Positions 31,801 to 45,554 are shown, numbered from the stretch's first letter. The stretch is DNA of 64,000 nt from Tetrahymena elliotti 4EA (GCA_000231825.2 JH720384.1:210816-274815), one strand, 5' to 3'. The notes: generated by a model from the sequence alone, not told the origin. Made by a program: numbers and translations.

Positions 31801-34800
31801 TTTACTTTTTTTAAATTTTTATTAATTTGATTATTTCTTAGGTTTAAACACAATAAGTTAATTCAATATTGCATTTACTATCATTTTTGCTGTTGATATG
31901 GTTTTGAAGATAATTGGAATGGGTATCACAGAATATGTTTCTGATAAAATGAATATATTTGATAGTATTATCGTTTGTTTATCCATTTTTGAACTTTTAT
32001 TCATTACTGAAACTGGAAGTGGTAGCTCCTTTAGCGCATTTAGAGCTATTAGAATCCTCAGAGTTTTTAGAGTACTTAGAGTGACAAGACTAGTTCGTTC
32101 ATTGTAATTTATGAAATTAATGATAACAGCTATAGGCTCTTCATTGTCTTAGTTCATCTATATCCTATTGTTACTGTTTTTGTTTATGTTTATCTACACA
32201 CTTTTAGGAATGAGTTTGTTTGGTGGATCTTTTTACATGGACAGTAAACCAACAAGAATGAGTTTTGATAGCTTTTTGAGCTCTGCTTTTGCCATCCTCT
32301 AGTTGATAACTATTGAAAATTGGAATAATTTATTACAAATATGTATACGTTCTAGTGTTAATAACTACCTTTCAGTCCTTTTCCTAATTTCATGGATGTT
32401 TATTGGTAATTACATATTTATGAATTTAGTGTTGGCTATTATCATGGATTCCTTTGATTCAGCTGAAGTCTAAGCTGAAAGAAGGGAAATAGAAAACAGA
32501 TTTGAGGTTATGGAAGATCTTGACTTCAATTATAGTAGCGTTGCTACTACCATTATGGCTTAAACATCTAATTTTGGTTCTTCTAACTATTCAAATAGTA
32601 TTATGAATAAATTAAACTCTGGTAGTTTTTCAACCAGCTAAAAAAAATTATAGAATGATTCACATTCACAATCTCAATCTCTCCATTCATAAACTCTGAA
32701 AACAAGTCAAAATGAATTAGATGAAGAAGAATAGGAAGAAGTTTAAAAATAAAATGTCTAAAAAATGGAATTTGTTTACTTTGCTGAAGTTAAATGCTAA
32801 CTATCTTTGTATATTTTTTCTTAAAAGAATAGATTTAGAAAGGTATGTTACAGACTATACAAACATCCTTATTTCGAGCAAGTTGTCTTAGTGTAAGTTT
32901 GATTTAATTTATATAAATTTAATTCAATTATTTAAAATAGAGCAATTGCTTTAAGTTCTTTTAAATTGACTATTGATACATATGTTCATGACTAGACTTC
33001 AGATATTTATAACGTTGGATTAGTGATAGATAAAATCTTTACTTCCTTTTTTGCTTTAGAATCTTTGATTAAAATCATTTCCTTAGGATTTATTTTCGAT
33101 GAAAATTCTTATCTTAGAGATAGCTGGTCACAATTAGATTTTTTTACAGTGATCTGTAGTATTATTGATGTTAGTGTTACATCTATTGATTTAAGTGCTA
33201 TCAAAATTCTTCGTCTTCTCCGTACTCTTAGGCCACTAAGACTACTTAATCATAATAAATCAATGAAATTGATTGTTACTGCATTGATGGAATCAGTAGG
33301 TGGTATTTCAAATATGATTATGGTCGTTATCCTTATATGGTATATATTTCTGAAAATTGTTTTATTAAAAATAACTAATTTTATTTTGACAATAAAAATA
33401 GGTTGATGTTTGCTATTTTAGCTCTTAATCTGATGAAAGGAAAAATGAATTATTGTAATTTTCCAGATGGTGTTTCATTGAGTACCTATGCTTACAACTA
33501 GGATGCAGTAAAATTTAAATATCTTTAAATGAATTTGTAAATTTTTTTAATAATTAAATAAGTGCTAATAAATTCCTGGTGCATTTTGGGATAGATATGA
33601 CATAAATTGTGATAATATAGGAAGTTCAATGCTCTTCTTATTTATTTTATCTTCTTTCGAAGGATGGCCAGATTATGTTTGGAGTTTTATAGATGGTAAC
33701 GATTCAGGTCCTACAAAAAATAACAGTGCCTATTTTGCATTTTTCTTTGCTGTCTTCATTTTTGTGGGTGGGTTTTTCTCAATTAATCTATTCAGCGCTA
33801 TTATGTCTTTCAACTTTGATATTGCATAGAAAAAAGCTAAAAATAAATATCTATCTGATGAACAATCTGAATGGATAGAATTATAACGTATGATAGCTAA
33901 ATCAACACCTGATTTCAATTCCTTGAAAAAACCTCAAAATAAAATAAGATTTTTCGTAATTTCTATTTTCTTTTAATCAAATGAAAATTTTTAATCTTTT
34001 TTATTTTTGAAACTAAAAGCTTTGGCAATTTGTAAGATCTTCTTATGTTGAAATTTTTATCATATTTTGCATTCTTTGTAATATTGTTACTATGGCTATG
34101 GCATATGATACTTCACCCGCTAGTTATGATGCTGTTTTAAATAACTTGAATATTTTCTTCACAAGTGTTTTTGTTGCTGAAGCTATTATTAAGATTATTG
34201 CTTTTGGTCCCAGAGGTTATTTCTTTAATGGATGGAATTAATTTGATTTCTTTGTTGTCTGTGCTTCAATTGTTGATATTGTTACAACTTATATGGGTAA
34301 ATCATTTACTAGTTTCTTAAGAGCTGGACCACAGATTGCAAGAGTTCTTAGAGTTTTGAGAGTTTCAAGACTTTTAAAGCTGATTAAGTCCTTCTAAAAT
34401 CTCTAAAAGCTCATCTAAACAACTATTTTCGCACTGCCTCATTTATTGAATGCTACATCTATATTCTTGCTGTTTTACTTTATCTTTGCAATTTTAGGTT
34501 GCTATTTATTTAGTTCAGTCAAGTAATTTATTAAATTAAACAAATTTTTATCTAAACATAATAAATATTAATAAATAGTTCTGGAAAAATAATAAATTAG
34601 TATAATAACTTTAAAGATTTCCACTCAGCTTTTATCATCTTGTTCCGTTGTAGTACAGGAGAAGATTGGATGACAGTTATGTTTGATTTAGTGAGAGGAA
34701 CCAATCATTACGCTATTGCATATTTTGTTATATTTATTATCATACAGACATATATGATGATGAACTTATTTGTACTGATTATTATTAACCAATTCGAAGA

Positions 34801-36333
34801 AAATTATATCGATCCAGACAACCCACTCTAAAACTTTACAGAATCCGAAGCCAATTTCAAGGATTTATGGGGATAGATGACTGAAAAGGAGATGGGTATC
34901 AAAATACATGAAAGATTTTTAACAGAATTTTACTTTTAACTTTAAGAACCTCTTGGATATGGTAATGATAATTCATTCATTCTTTTTTTTTACTTAATTA
35001 ATAATTTTTTAAATGACACTTAGATTACAACAAGAAAAAGAAAGATTTCATAGAGAATTTAAAGTTGCACAATCCTGACATTAATGATGAATAAATAAAA
35101 ATTAAGTGTGAAAAATTCAAAATCAAGTAAAGACAAGAAGCAGATAAACGTATTATGCAAATGAACATCTTCTGCGATTATGAGGGATATATCTTTTACA
35201 ATGAATTATTTTTTTACTTTTTCAAGTTTTCTCTAATAGATGAAATCAATGATTTTCCTTAACCAAAAAATTAGAAGGAACTTGAAAAGTAAATTAAGGC
35301 TATTCAAATTATAAGAAAAGAAGAAAATATTACTTTTAAGAAAATAAACCATATTAAAAAGAGAGTAAATCTTTTTATTTTCAATAATCATTTTAACGTT
35401 AAAAATATTTTTTTATTTATAAATTAGCAATCTTAGCTCATCAAGCAGAAAATAAATAAAAAGAGAAAGGAAGGTGTTAATCCTATGGTTAGACGTCTTT
35501 TTGTTGGAATGTGTTTCTAAAGTTGGTTATAATACAGTAGAGGTACCCAAAAGAAAATCTAAGATTTAAATTTCAATCATGATGATATTTCATCTTAATC
35601 AGAAACTGATAGTGATGCTGAAAACAATTAGGATGATCTTGATTTCTTAAAGAATGAAGATGATGAAAAAGATGTTCTTTAATTCCGTTAAGATAATAAA
35701 AAGAAGAAAATTATTTCACGTGAACATACAATTTTCAACAGACGTCCAGGATAAAATGAAAAGAATCCAAATAATCTATATGAAAAAGATAGATATGTTT
35801 ATCTTCCTAATACGGACATTTATAAGGATGAATACTTGATCGATGATGAAAACTATTACACTTAATAAGTTTTCTAAGTAGATCCTTCGCAAAAGAAATT
35901 TTAATTCTCAACACAGGATAAGATACCAAGTGATAAGAAAATTTAAAAGGAGCTTCTTAAATCACCAACTAATTAGTCAATTGATACCCCAATACATTTC
36001 TAACACAATGATCATTTGAATAATAACTAATAAAAGTTGTCTAAATTCAACAAAAAATTGAATTCATCAATAGATGAAATCCAAGATATCCAAGAATCTA
36101 AAGAAATTAATCCTATTAAATTAAAGGTTCCAAGTATAAATGTACTTCCTTTGAGTAAAGTATTTTAAGATGAAGAATAAGAATAAAAATAAAACGAAAT
36201 TTAAACTCTAAATACTCTTACACATTTGGCAAATAGTGGGTAAAATTTTCTAGAAAAAGAAGATAATAAAACTACTGTCTTAAACACATAATAAGTAGAA
36301 GTTAAAAGCAAAAAATCCGATGATTCAAAATGA
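25814..36333 (+). CDS. Voltage-gated Ca2+ channel alpha1-like protein, copy C (complete)
   Basis: A complete four-domain channel of about 3,028 residues. Exons: 25814..25841, 25969..26183, 26266..26552, 26864..27602, 27753..28725, 28851..30025, 30143..30461, 30518..31786, 31842..32892, 32941..33339, 33402..33507, 33563..33955, 34020..34522, 34579..34961, 35024..35364, 35428..36333; 9,087 nt, exactly 3,029 codons. All 15 introns match those of copy B in position and phase, and several exons have the same length (319, 399, 393, 503, 383 nt). S4 segments lie near residues 276, 1735, 2104 and 2425. Filters are SLEGW (~407), TIENW (~1826), SFEGW (~2218) and TGEDW (~2513), again Glu x4. The I-II linker (~480-1615) is Gln/Asn/Ser-rich and has diverged far from that of B, while the transmembrane parts align closely. 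The tail ends in a longer Gln/Lys-rich region than in A or B. Ca2+ selectivity follows from the family rule for the filter. Confidence 0.93.
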
Positions 36334-37035
36334 TATTATTATTTTGGATTTACTGCTTTAAAAATAGTTTTAATTGTAAATCTTTATTTTATGTTTTAAA
36401 ATTCAATTGATTTATTACTTTGTTTTTCTTTTGTTTTATTATTTTATCTTTCATTATTTGAAAAGAATTATTGAATAAAATTTGAACTTATTTTAATTAC
36501 TTTATTTTAGAAAGCACATTTTTAATTTCAGCTTAGTTTATCATAGTATAAAAACAGACAAAAGTTTTTGGTTATTATTAGCACATAATAAAATATTTTG
36601 TTACAAAAGATAATAAATAATTTTTTAAAATTGCTTTACAAATTAATCAGTCTATAAAACATACCTTTTTACTTTAAACTATGATAAAAACCTTCTCTAT
36701 ATTTTTTGATTTAAAAAAATTTGATTAAAATAGATTAATTCTCAAATTTTTAATCCTGCTTTTATTTTTTGAAATAATTAAAAATCAATACCCTGCTAAC
36801 ACATTTCTATTAATCTTATGTTAATTAAATCAGCTAGAATTCTATATTTGATAATCATTAATTAAAAAATAAAACAAAAAATAGGAAAATAGTTTTTTTA
36901 ATAAAAAATGATAAGGAATAATTTTAGATCGTTCTTTTAAATTCACATTTTACAAGTAGAATGAATAAAAGTATTAAAAAATTTAATATTATTGTTTGAT
37001 AAAAAATTTATTAAATTTTTATTTTGAGTTTTTGA
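36334..37035. other. Intergenic region, no gene seen
   Basis: About 700 bp after channel copy C, nearly pure A/T with long T and A runs. It holds the 3' UTR of copy C. No frame looks coding. Confidence 0.5.
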
Positions 37036-38339
37036 TCAAACGTTTTTTTTATTTTGAAATAATTGAGATTACCTAAATTCTTTCACCTTCTTCTTTTATT
37101 CTGATCTTTAATTCTATCTTATTACATAATCAATCCCTTATGCTCCTTTTAACTTTCCAGACATTATGTTCTTTAGAAAAATAATTATAAATTTTTTTTA
37201 TCTCCTTTTCTAAAAAGTTTTATCATAAAAATATGGAAGATACCTTATTAGAAATATTATCCAACTTTTATGTTGCTAATTGCTTCTTTCTACAAAGTTA
37301 GAAACTAATTTTCCTATCTAATATGTCAATTAAATTTTAGTACTAAAAGATAACTTTATGCTTTAAATGAATAGGTTTTTTTAATAAGAGAAAGTGATAG
37401 TTCAGATGTAATTTACCTAGGAATAATGGAGTTATTTTTATTAAAATTTGTCCAAAATAAGATGATCTTATGAATAAAACAAAATTAGGAGTGTTGTAAA
37501 TAATTTTAGATTAGCCTACTCTTTCTCTTACCTTTAAAAAATACTCTTTTCTATATACATATCCTATAGACTATCTATGATTGGATAGAGTCTTATTTTC
37601 TCTTTCACTAACTTTTTTGGATTGATAGCTAATATATGTTTAATTATAGATTTTTGCTCATATATATTCTCTGTGTTTTATCCTTGATCTACAAATTATA
37701 TTTTGATTAACTTTTAGTATCTACCTATAAATCTTTATTAAATTTACCCTTCTCTCTTTAAGAAGTAAAATATAAAAGTTAGATCATTTTTATGTATAAT
37801 TCTATTACAATTTTATCAGAAATTACAAATTATTATGGGTGTAGAATATAGGTATGCAAAAAATGATTGAAACAAATTTGATGCGTGATGAATTTCAATA
37901 AATTTTATGGACAGAGATACAAAACAAATATATCATTATACAATAGGGTTAACTTGATTGTATACAACTAAGTGTAATCTTTCTGGTAATTTTTGTCTCA
38001 TAGGTTTAATCTTTATCTTACTAATTGCTAATTCTACTGACCGTAGAAATAGACCCTCTCTTATCTTAGTCTTATAAAAAATCTAATATCTAAGGATAAT
38101 AAGTTACATGCCACAATGAGACCTCTAGTAAAGGGATTTAGTGCTCTAGAATTTTCATTCAAATTTACTACTTGTTCATCTATCGTCAATCATCATTTAA
38201 GTAAATAACTACTTTTATTTAATACCTATTCAAACAGATTAATCTTTCTAATTTTGTTTCCTATTTATTAAGTCTCGAGTATCATGAACAATATCACATT
38301 AGCAGCAATCAATAAAAGTCCAAATAATTTCTTGGTCAT
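37036..38339 (-). CDS. Possible small membrane or secreted protein gene, model unresolved
   Basis: Coding-like tracts on the minus strand, not recognised. An ATG at 38339 opens a hydrophobic N-terminus (KKLFGLLLIAANVILFMILE) that looks like a signal peptide or anchor and continues for about 40 residues. Further along are fragments such as ENSRALNPFTRGLIVACN and an open frame from about 37660 to 37244. That frame joins in phase, across a 73-nt intron (37171..37243), to a basic C-terminal exon 37036..37170 ending in TGA. The middle (about 37660-38250) cannot be joined with confidence: frames shift several times and plausible introns would be only about 33 nt. It could be a multi-exon gene, a decayed gene or partly chance. 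Base composition does not separate these options. Confidence 0.3.
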
Positions 38340-38675
38340 TTTATTGTTATTAATAGAAAACTAGTGAAAAATTTGTAATATTGAAAATCAAAGTAAAAAA
38401 TGAATAGAATTTACCATATTCACATTCTGAAATTTAAATGAAGTAATTATTATAACCTATAATGAACAATATAAATATTAATTATAATAACATAAACAAT
38501 AGTATCTTTATTAAAAGTAATAATGATATTTAAAAAATATCATTTCAATCTTTTTTTGCAGACCTATTAGTAATTTAAGGTTTGATCACAAATAAAAGGT
38601 TTAACAAAAAGTGATGAAGACAATATAAATGATAGAGATTAGGCATATTAAAAAATTTCTAACAGAATTTGACTA
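38340..38675. other. Spacer between two divergent, unproven frames
   Basis: About 340 bp of A/T-rich DNA lying upstream of both the possible minus-strand gene (ATG at 38339) and the possible plus-strand frame (ATG at 38676). If both are real it is a shared divergent promoter. No element can be named. Confidence 0.3.
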
Positions 38676-38999
38676 ATGAAACTAATACTTTGTATCCTTT
38701 TAATCTTGGAGATTTTATAAATTTTACTCAACTCTAACAGATCTAAAAACAATATCTTGAGATTTTATTATTTGCAGTTTATAAATGAGATATTTTAATC
38801 CTCAGCCCTTTAATCCGAAGAACAACTAACAGTTAATACTTAATTAAAAGACTTTATAATTAATTAAAACCTAATACTAATAAAAAATTAAGTTTTAATT
38901 ATTGAAAGTGACTGTGTTACCAAAAATAATCAATACATATGTCTAAATAACAAGTTTTAGTTATTAATTATTATACCCTAGTTTACATATTCTATTTGA
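38676..38999 (+). CDS. Possible short frame with hydrophobic N-terminus
   Basis: A 107-residue frame from ATG to TGA in the ciliate code, beginning MKLILCILLILEILQILLN, which resembles a signal peptide or membrane anchor. It is followed by a polar Gln/Asn-rich stretch with two cysteines (ESDCVTKNNQYICLNN). A further open plus-strand stretch at about 39000-39310 could be a second exon, but a junction would require a very short intron. The opposite strand at 38930-39190 also reads as plausible protein, so strand and reality are both uncertain. No family recognised. Confidence 0.25.
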
Positions 39000-39815
39000 T
39001 GTATACACTTAGATACATTAACTTCTTTACCAAACCAAAGAAATTACATAAACTCTTGTTGATGATTATAACAACTATAACTCAACACTTTAATCTGTTT
39101 TGAACAATCATATACCACAAGTATCTAATGAGCTTTCTTATTAGCAAAAATAGTATAACCAAAATTACTCTTTTTTAGCAATCAATACATCATAACTGAA
39201 TGACAATCAAACAGATGAATCCAATACAAATTTGAAAATGGCCTACTAAAAACCCATTTCAAGAATTAAAAAAATTTTTAATATAATGATACACACTCAA
39301 TATTATATTTGAAGCTACCTAAATATTTGATTCTGTAGATTTCCTAGACTTCTATTCAAGTGACTTTACTATCTAAGTGAATGGGATCAAAACCTTGAGC
39401 TGAAATCAAAAAAAATCTGTAAGATGAGAGTATTAATTCTAAAATTGTAAAACATAGTCGATTATTAAGTTTACTAGACCTCTATTGATCCATATTACCT
39501 TATCATTTGCATTATTTCTTTCAAATCTATATCTTTACTATCTTAATCAGTTGCCAATGATTTCAATAGTTGAATCAGTATTCAAGTAATCATTTTTTAA
39601 CTTCTTGTTAAATAAAAATTATTTTTTAAAGAAAGCTAATATAAAATTTTTAAAGATCAATTTTTTTGAAATCAATTTTTTAGTATTTTAAGTTGGTTAA
39701 AATAAAGTTTTTAAGGTAATTTTTTTCAAAAATTATTTTGTAATAGATTAAAAAGAGAAAAAATTAAAATAGCCGATGATAAAGGTAGAAAGCTTCTCCT
39801 TTCAATACAGCTAAA
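39000..39815. other. Unassigned region with open tracts on both strands
   Basis: Plus-strand reading gives an Asn/Gln/Ser-rich tract at about 39000-39310 and another at about 39297-39400. Minus-strand reading gives a less biased tract at about 39190-38930 (for example QILVVYDCSKQIKVLSYS). No frame can be extended into a full gene and none was recognised. The right end must contain the 3' UTR of the Cache receptor gene. Confidence 0.35.
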
Positions 39816-42800
39816 TCAGAAAAGAAATACAAATAAGAAGTTCGTTTAAAAATACTCTACAGTTAATGGTAAATATAAATAATTTTGATTATGTCTATTA
39901 TTATATAAGTATTGCAGTAATTTTTATTCTGAAAAGAATATTTATATAACTAATTTATTATTAAAGTAATCATACTAAGGGTAATTTTATTCTTCAAAGT
40001 AAGATTGCTGGTTTAGCTAAAGGATGAGAAGTTCGGTGTTCAATTTATACAATAGCATCACCATTTCTTAATATAATTTATTTTTTTTCATTATTTCAAA
40101 AGAATCAGTTACACAAATGATGTATTTTTTTATATTTAAGTAATTAAAGCTGCCGAAATCAAATTAATCTGAATTTTTTTATATTTTTTAATTTATTTAT
40201 TCAAGTCTTTATTTTTCAATTAACATTTTTCCATGTAAAAGATTATAATTATCTTAATAGAAATGACTAAGGATTATTTTATTAACTCCTCTAATTAGTT
40301 ACTGCTCTATGCTTATTATTTCATCTTCATTTTCTAAAATGGAGTTTTCTTCTGAATGAAAATCCTCATCAAAATGCTTCAGAGTAAAAGTATTATGATT
40401 GACTGATCCTTCATCTGAGCTCGTAAAGCTACTTCTATCAAGTTAGCTATGGTATTCACTTATCTTACCACATTATTAATCTTAAATGCTACTATTTTAA
40501 GACTATTTGTGTTTTAGTTCTAATAAATTTAAATCTTATTTTTTGTTAATTGGTGATGAATTGTTAAAAATAAAATTATTTTAATTAAATATATTTTTTT
40601 ATTAAATTTCTTATTGATTATTGAGTTTAATATCTTGAATTTCGTTTAAATTATTTTCAAATTCTTTCTTTTAGTCTAAATTTTAATTGTTATTGTTTAC
40701 AAGTTAGAGAGATTACTGATTAAATTAAAGTAAATTAGAGTCACTTTTTGATGAATTTTATTTAACTTTCAAATAACTTGGAGTGCTATAGATATTTAGT
40801 GATTGATTTTATTTTTATGGGCTACTTTAGATATCTTATAAGCTAGTTTAATTAATTGCTGGTAAAAAAGAAAAATTATCACTTTTAATCTTCTTCATTA
40901 AAGTTTATTAGAAATTAGATGAGTTTAATTACAAAAAATTTGCTGAAGAAGAGTCTTCTTTGGTAAATTAAAAGCTTTGGATATTGTCTTTTGATTTATT
41001 ACTCAACAGATTTAATTCATAAGTATTGATGTGGTTTTGCTTTAAATTATCTGATTCTTTTACTAACATATTAGGATAATTTTAGACTCTAACTTAATTG
41101 GCTAAAAGAGGATCATCTTTTTAGATGTTTTGTTCTTATTAATTATTGAACATATGCTTATTTATCTTCTACTAATTGAATTAATATGGCTCTTAACCTT
41201 GACTTGTGATTTGTATTGGCTGAATTTATAAATCTTCTTCATAAATCTACATTAAATTAATTTCAAATGAGTCTTTCATACTATTAATTTAATCTTTTGA
41301 GATTTATTAGAATAAATTATTAAACATGTTATTCTTGAATGTAAGCAAAGAAAATTAATCCAATGGCTTTACAAGAATAGATGAGATAATTTATCTAGTT
41401 AATTTATATGTTTTGTATTTATTTTTCTTAGACTTACAAAGTGAAAGTAGGCCAATTTTATATAAAATACCTTTATTATAACAACCAATCATAGATTTTA
41501 GTTGTTGAGGAAGTTTTATGTTTAACTTGCTAAATGATTTCTAGAGAAGTTATAAAAAACGATGTCTAAAAGTAGGGTCAAAGTAATACTCGTTTTCTAA
41601 TTACTGGGTAAGAATAAAAGCTGCTTCCAAGTATCTTTAGTTCTCAAAAAGCAATTAAGATTCAATCAAAACCATTTTTTACATCAATAAATCAGCTTAT
41701 TAGTAATTATTGGAGTTTCTACAAAAACTGCTAGGTCCATAGTTTTGCATGTAAATTCCTGCTATTTCTTAGCTTTCTTGTTTTTTTAGTTTTAGTTTCA
41801 TTACTTTTTAGATAGTTTTTTTTAATTGTTATTCATAGACATCATGATTAGAAGAACTAATTTTTTTTGCATTCATTTTTATTTTTTAAAATTTGTTTTT
41901 TGATTTTTTCAAATTATTTTTATGTTTTGGTTTATTGAGTATTTTAGATTGAATTTTTGGAATTTAAAAAATATTTTTTTCTTCATTTTTTATTTGTTAC
42001 TTCGTAGGCATTGCTGATTAGTTATCCTAGTGCAATTTTGAAGTAGCTAAACCAGAGGTTTTTTCATTGTAAATTTTCGAAATTTGTTGCTTAAAAAAAA
42101 TTTAACTTTATAAGTTATTTTAGTTCATTTGAAGCTACTTATTTCCATTAAAAGATTCTATTTTTTTAAACATACTTTGACTTTTTTTATATGGAGATAA
42201 AGCATGTATCTAAGGCGATTTTTCATTATTATTAAATATATTGCTTATATTCGAAATATGTAAATGCTATAGTGTGTTTATGCTATGTTACCTATTATAA
42301 TCTAGCTGTTTTTTCTAAAAATCAGAAATTGAAGTATTTCTATGATATATGCTCGTGTTTTTTGAAAATTGGCTGAGTAAAAAATTAACTGATGGATTTT
42401 ATTCAATAAATTAGCTGTGCTGATTAAATTTTTGAAGCACTCCAGCTTTTAATGATGGAACCACTTTTTATGTATCCTGCATTTAAGTGCTATTAATGTC
42501 ATATTAGGACAAAATTTATGTTTTAACAATTAAATTTTAGGAATAATCATTAACATATTCTCTATTTTTGAGTAAATCTTCATTAATAAATACAGATTAA
42601 TACTCAAACTCTGATTTTAATGTTCGATTAGAGTTTTGCTTGGCTTCCTAATAAATATCTTATTAGATCTAGTCATTGAGTACTTCTTATAGAATTTCAT
42701 ATGAGGATTTGATATATTAAGCCAGTTTAATTGAATTGCTAAGTCTCTTTGATATTAAAATTAAATAAACATAACAATTAAATTAAAAACTCTTAATTTA

Positions 42801-45554
42801 ATTAACTAGGGTCATTTAATTTCCTATTTCTATTATTTCTAATAGTAACTACTCTAATTCAGTCCACATATTTCCAAATGTCTCATTTTATCTCTCAAGC
42901 AGCATAAATAAAGCCTTTGCATAGTTAAATTTTCTTGAATAGAGACAAAAAAATAAATTTGTGATATCATTATCTTACATTATTCCTCTTGAAGTTATGC
43001 TTCTAGAAGGACTAAGACTTTCTGTGATATTTTTCTTTCTTACTACAACTTAATCATGCTTTTGGTAAGAATTACTTAGACTTTTCTCTTGCTAAAGGCT
43101 TAGATTTTTTTTTATACTTAATTTTGATTTAAGAGTTCTTTTATCTGGATCTCTCTTCTTTTAAAGTGATTAAGAAGATAATAAATATTAAGAATTTGAA
43201 AGCTTTTAAGATTAAACATTTTCTTAGTTTACATCAACTTGCTAGATGGTTGTTTTTTTTTTATCTTGTTGCTTATTTTGAGTGTTTAAAATTTAGTTAT
43301 TTTATTATTTTTAGAGCTCCTAGCTATTTATTTAAACTTAACTTAAAGAACTTTCACTTTGTACTTCATAATGAATAATTTACTATTAATCTAACTTTTC
43401 ATCTTTTTTATTTTATCTATTTATTTATTACAGTTTTTTGTTATGTATTAAAGAAGTGCCACTGCTGAAAGCAGATTTTCTAAATGTTTTTTCTTCTTTA
43501 TCTACATTTTAGTTTTAGTTAATTTGATTTATTAAATTTTTGTAATTCGATAGCAGTTTTATGTTTCTTGTTACTTCTGAGATAAATATTCTTGAGTTAT
43601 TACCTAATTAACTTTACTACATATCTTCCTCATATATTTTTACTTCATAATTTGAGTATATAATAGCCTATGAAAATTCTTAAAGAGCCTCTTAATAACG
43701 ATGAGCATTGAAGTGGATGTATCCAATATTATTATGGCATATTCCTAAAGCTCGATGGTTCTAAAACTTTTAAAAATGAGTAATTTATTCATTTAAATTC
43801 AAAAGAGTTTAGCTTTCTGTCTAAACAAAGATATTTGACTAAGTGAATTAAACCATTTTAAATAGAGAAACAATGCTTTCATAAAGAATTTTAGTATCTT
43901 TTGAAAGGAATATCTCTTATTCAAATAAAGACTCCAGTGCTATCTATTTGTCTCCAAATATTTAAGATATTTATTCTATATCATCAAGCTATACACTCTT
44001 TAATATATTTGTTAGTTAATTAATAGGAGATATTATCAATTTAAATATCCTTATGAAACGTATTATCACCAATAAGATAATTATGAAATAAAAGATAGAC
44101 AATGCTATAAGACTGGAGACACAGTATTTATTTATTTGATCCTACATTTGTTAGGCTTAGACAGTTAGCATATCTTTTGACAGTACATCAATTAAAATAA
44201 ATGCTGAGTTGATAGAGTATCCTTAATTCCATGGATCTTTAAGTTTCTAAACCATTTTTATTGTATTCACTATTGCATAATGTTCTTTTAATTCATCTTT
44301 TATTTCTTCGCATTCTGGATCCCCCTGTTTTTTTTATGTTAAAGGAGGAATTTAATCTAAATTAGATGGGTTATTCAATCTAAAGAAAGTAAATCCTTTT
44401 TAATAAGTATCATCATTAAGTTAAAGAGTATTAATTCCACTTTATACATTTAATATAGGATTAGAATACAATTTGGTTAATTAATCTTAAAACAATTAAG
44501 CCTATTCTTAGGTTGTTCTTACATTTAATTCTAAACTGTTTAGAGTCTATTAATTTTATGTGCTATTCAACTAAAACAGAGAATAATAAACAGCAATTTA
44601 AGAAGAAGGATCAATTAGCATTTTGAAAGCAGATTTTTAATTGAAGCTACTAAAATAAATTCCAGCTGCAGTCAGATCTAAATTGTTGCAAAGCACTGAA
44701 TAAAGATTCCCTTTTTTACCAAGAGGACTATATGAATCATCAAGATCAATATAAGGAGGCAATTCTATTCTCTAACAAAATACACTGGCCAAAAAAGGTA
44801 TACCTACATTGCTATATTAAAGCTAAGGAGGGAAAACATTCAAAGATATATTTTTACGATGAATAGTATCATTAAACCAATAGCGACACCTAGAATCATA
44901 TATATTTCCAGAAGGACATGAACTAGGATTATTTATATTTCTGTATGTCGTATTAGCAGATGGTCCTATAACCATTCCATCATATTAAGTTCCAGTATAC
45001 ATATTTTTAATGTAGAATCTACGAGTTATATTTTAATGTAAAGCTTCATCTCGTTCATACAGAATAGCTCGAAAAAGGGGATCTGTAGCTGAAAAATATA
45101 GTAATTACTGCTACTAAATAGGGTCAAGGTCTTTTAAAAAGTATTTATCTCTTTAAAACCAAGAATTCACTAACAGATAACTCCTTTTAAAGATTTCTAA
45201 TTTAATAGGATCTTCAGTTTAATTATATGTTCTCTCCACATTGATATAAATATCTTTAAATTGCTCATTTAGTTTTATCTATCCAGTTAGAGCCTTTTAA
45301 AACATCTAATTATGTGCATAAATATTCCAATATACACTCTATACCTGCATATCGACTTGAAAAGCTAATATATTGTCGAATTATTTAGAGAATTTAATTT
45401 GGTCTGAATACATTAAATTTGCAAACTAATCAATTTACTTTTGCAAAAAAATATATGTATACAATATTGTAAGAAAGGAATATATAATAATAATAATTAA
45501 AGGGATAGCCACCAATCCTATAACAATAACTTCACTTGATATTTTGCACTTCAT
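39816..45554 (-). CDS. Transmembrane Cache-type receptor with TPR and split vWA-like region
   Basis: One uninterrupted frame of 1,913 codons including TGA (1,912 residues), with no intron required. Residues ~10-35 form the first membrane helix (VIVIGLVAIPLIIIIIYSFL). Residues ~36-470 are extracellular, with several Cys, N-glycosylation sequons and the pattern of ciliate Cache-like sensor domains (AILYERDEAL, IYFSSFNQKSAF, SAFILIDVLSKDML). A second membrane helix follows at ~480-505. On the cytoplasmic side is a TPR, ALGICHNNIGYIHFNAHRYQ (~605-640), then a long Gln/Asn/Ser-rich region. A vWA-like fold seems to begin at ~1361 (KGILYKIGLLSLCKSKKNKY, then QFSLLTFKNNMF) and resume at ~1805 (KKYIICVTDSFE), so the MIDAS DxSxS is absent. 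Start: the ATG directly before the first helix. A 63-nt A/T-rich stretch near 42750-42815 could be an in-phase intron. Probably an orphan sensor for an external small molecule; ligand unknown. Confidence 0.85.

Noticed and set aside
38930..39190. Minus-strand tract with natural-looking protein sequence
   Set aside because: It cannot be extended to a start or a stop with consistent splicing, and the plus strand is also open; kept only as part of the unresolved region.
43166..43378. Plus-strand hydrophobic frame of 70 codons
   Set aside because: Antisense to the Gln-rich part of the Cache receptor; Gln/Asn-rich coding gives Leu/Phe-rich shadows on the other strand.
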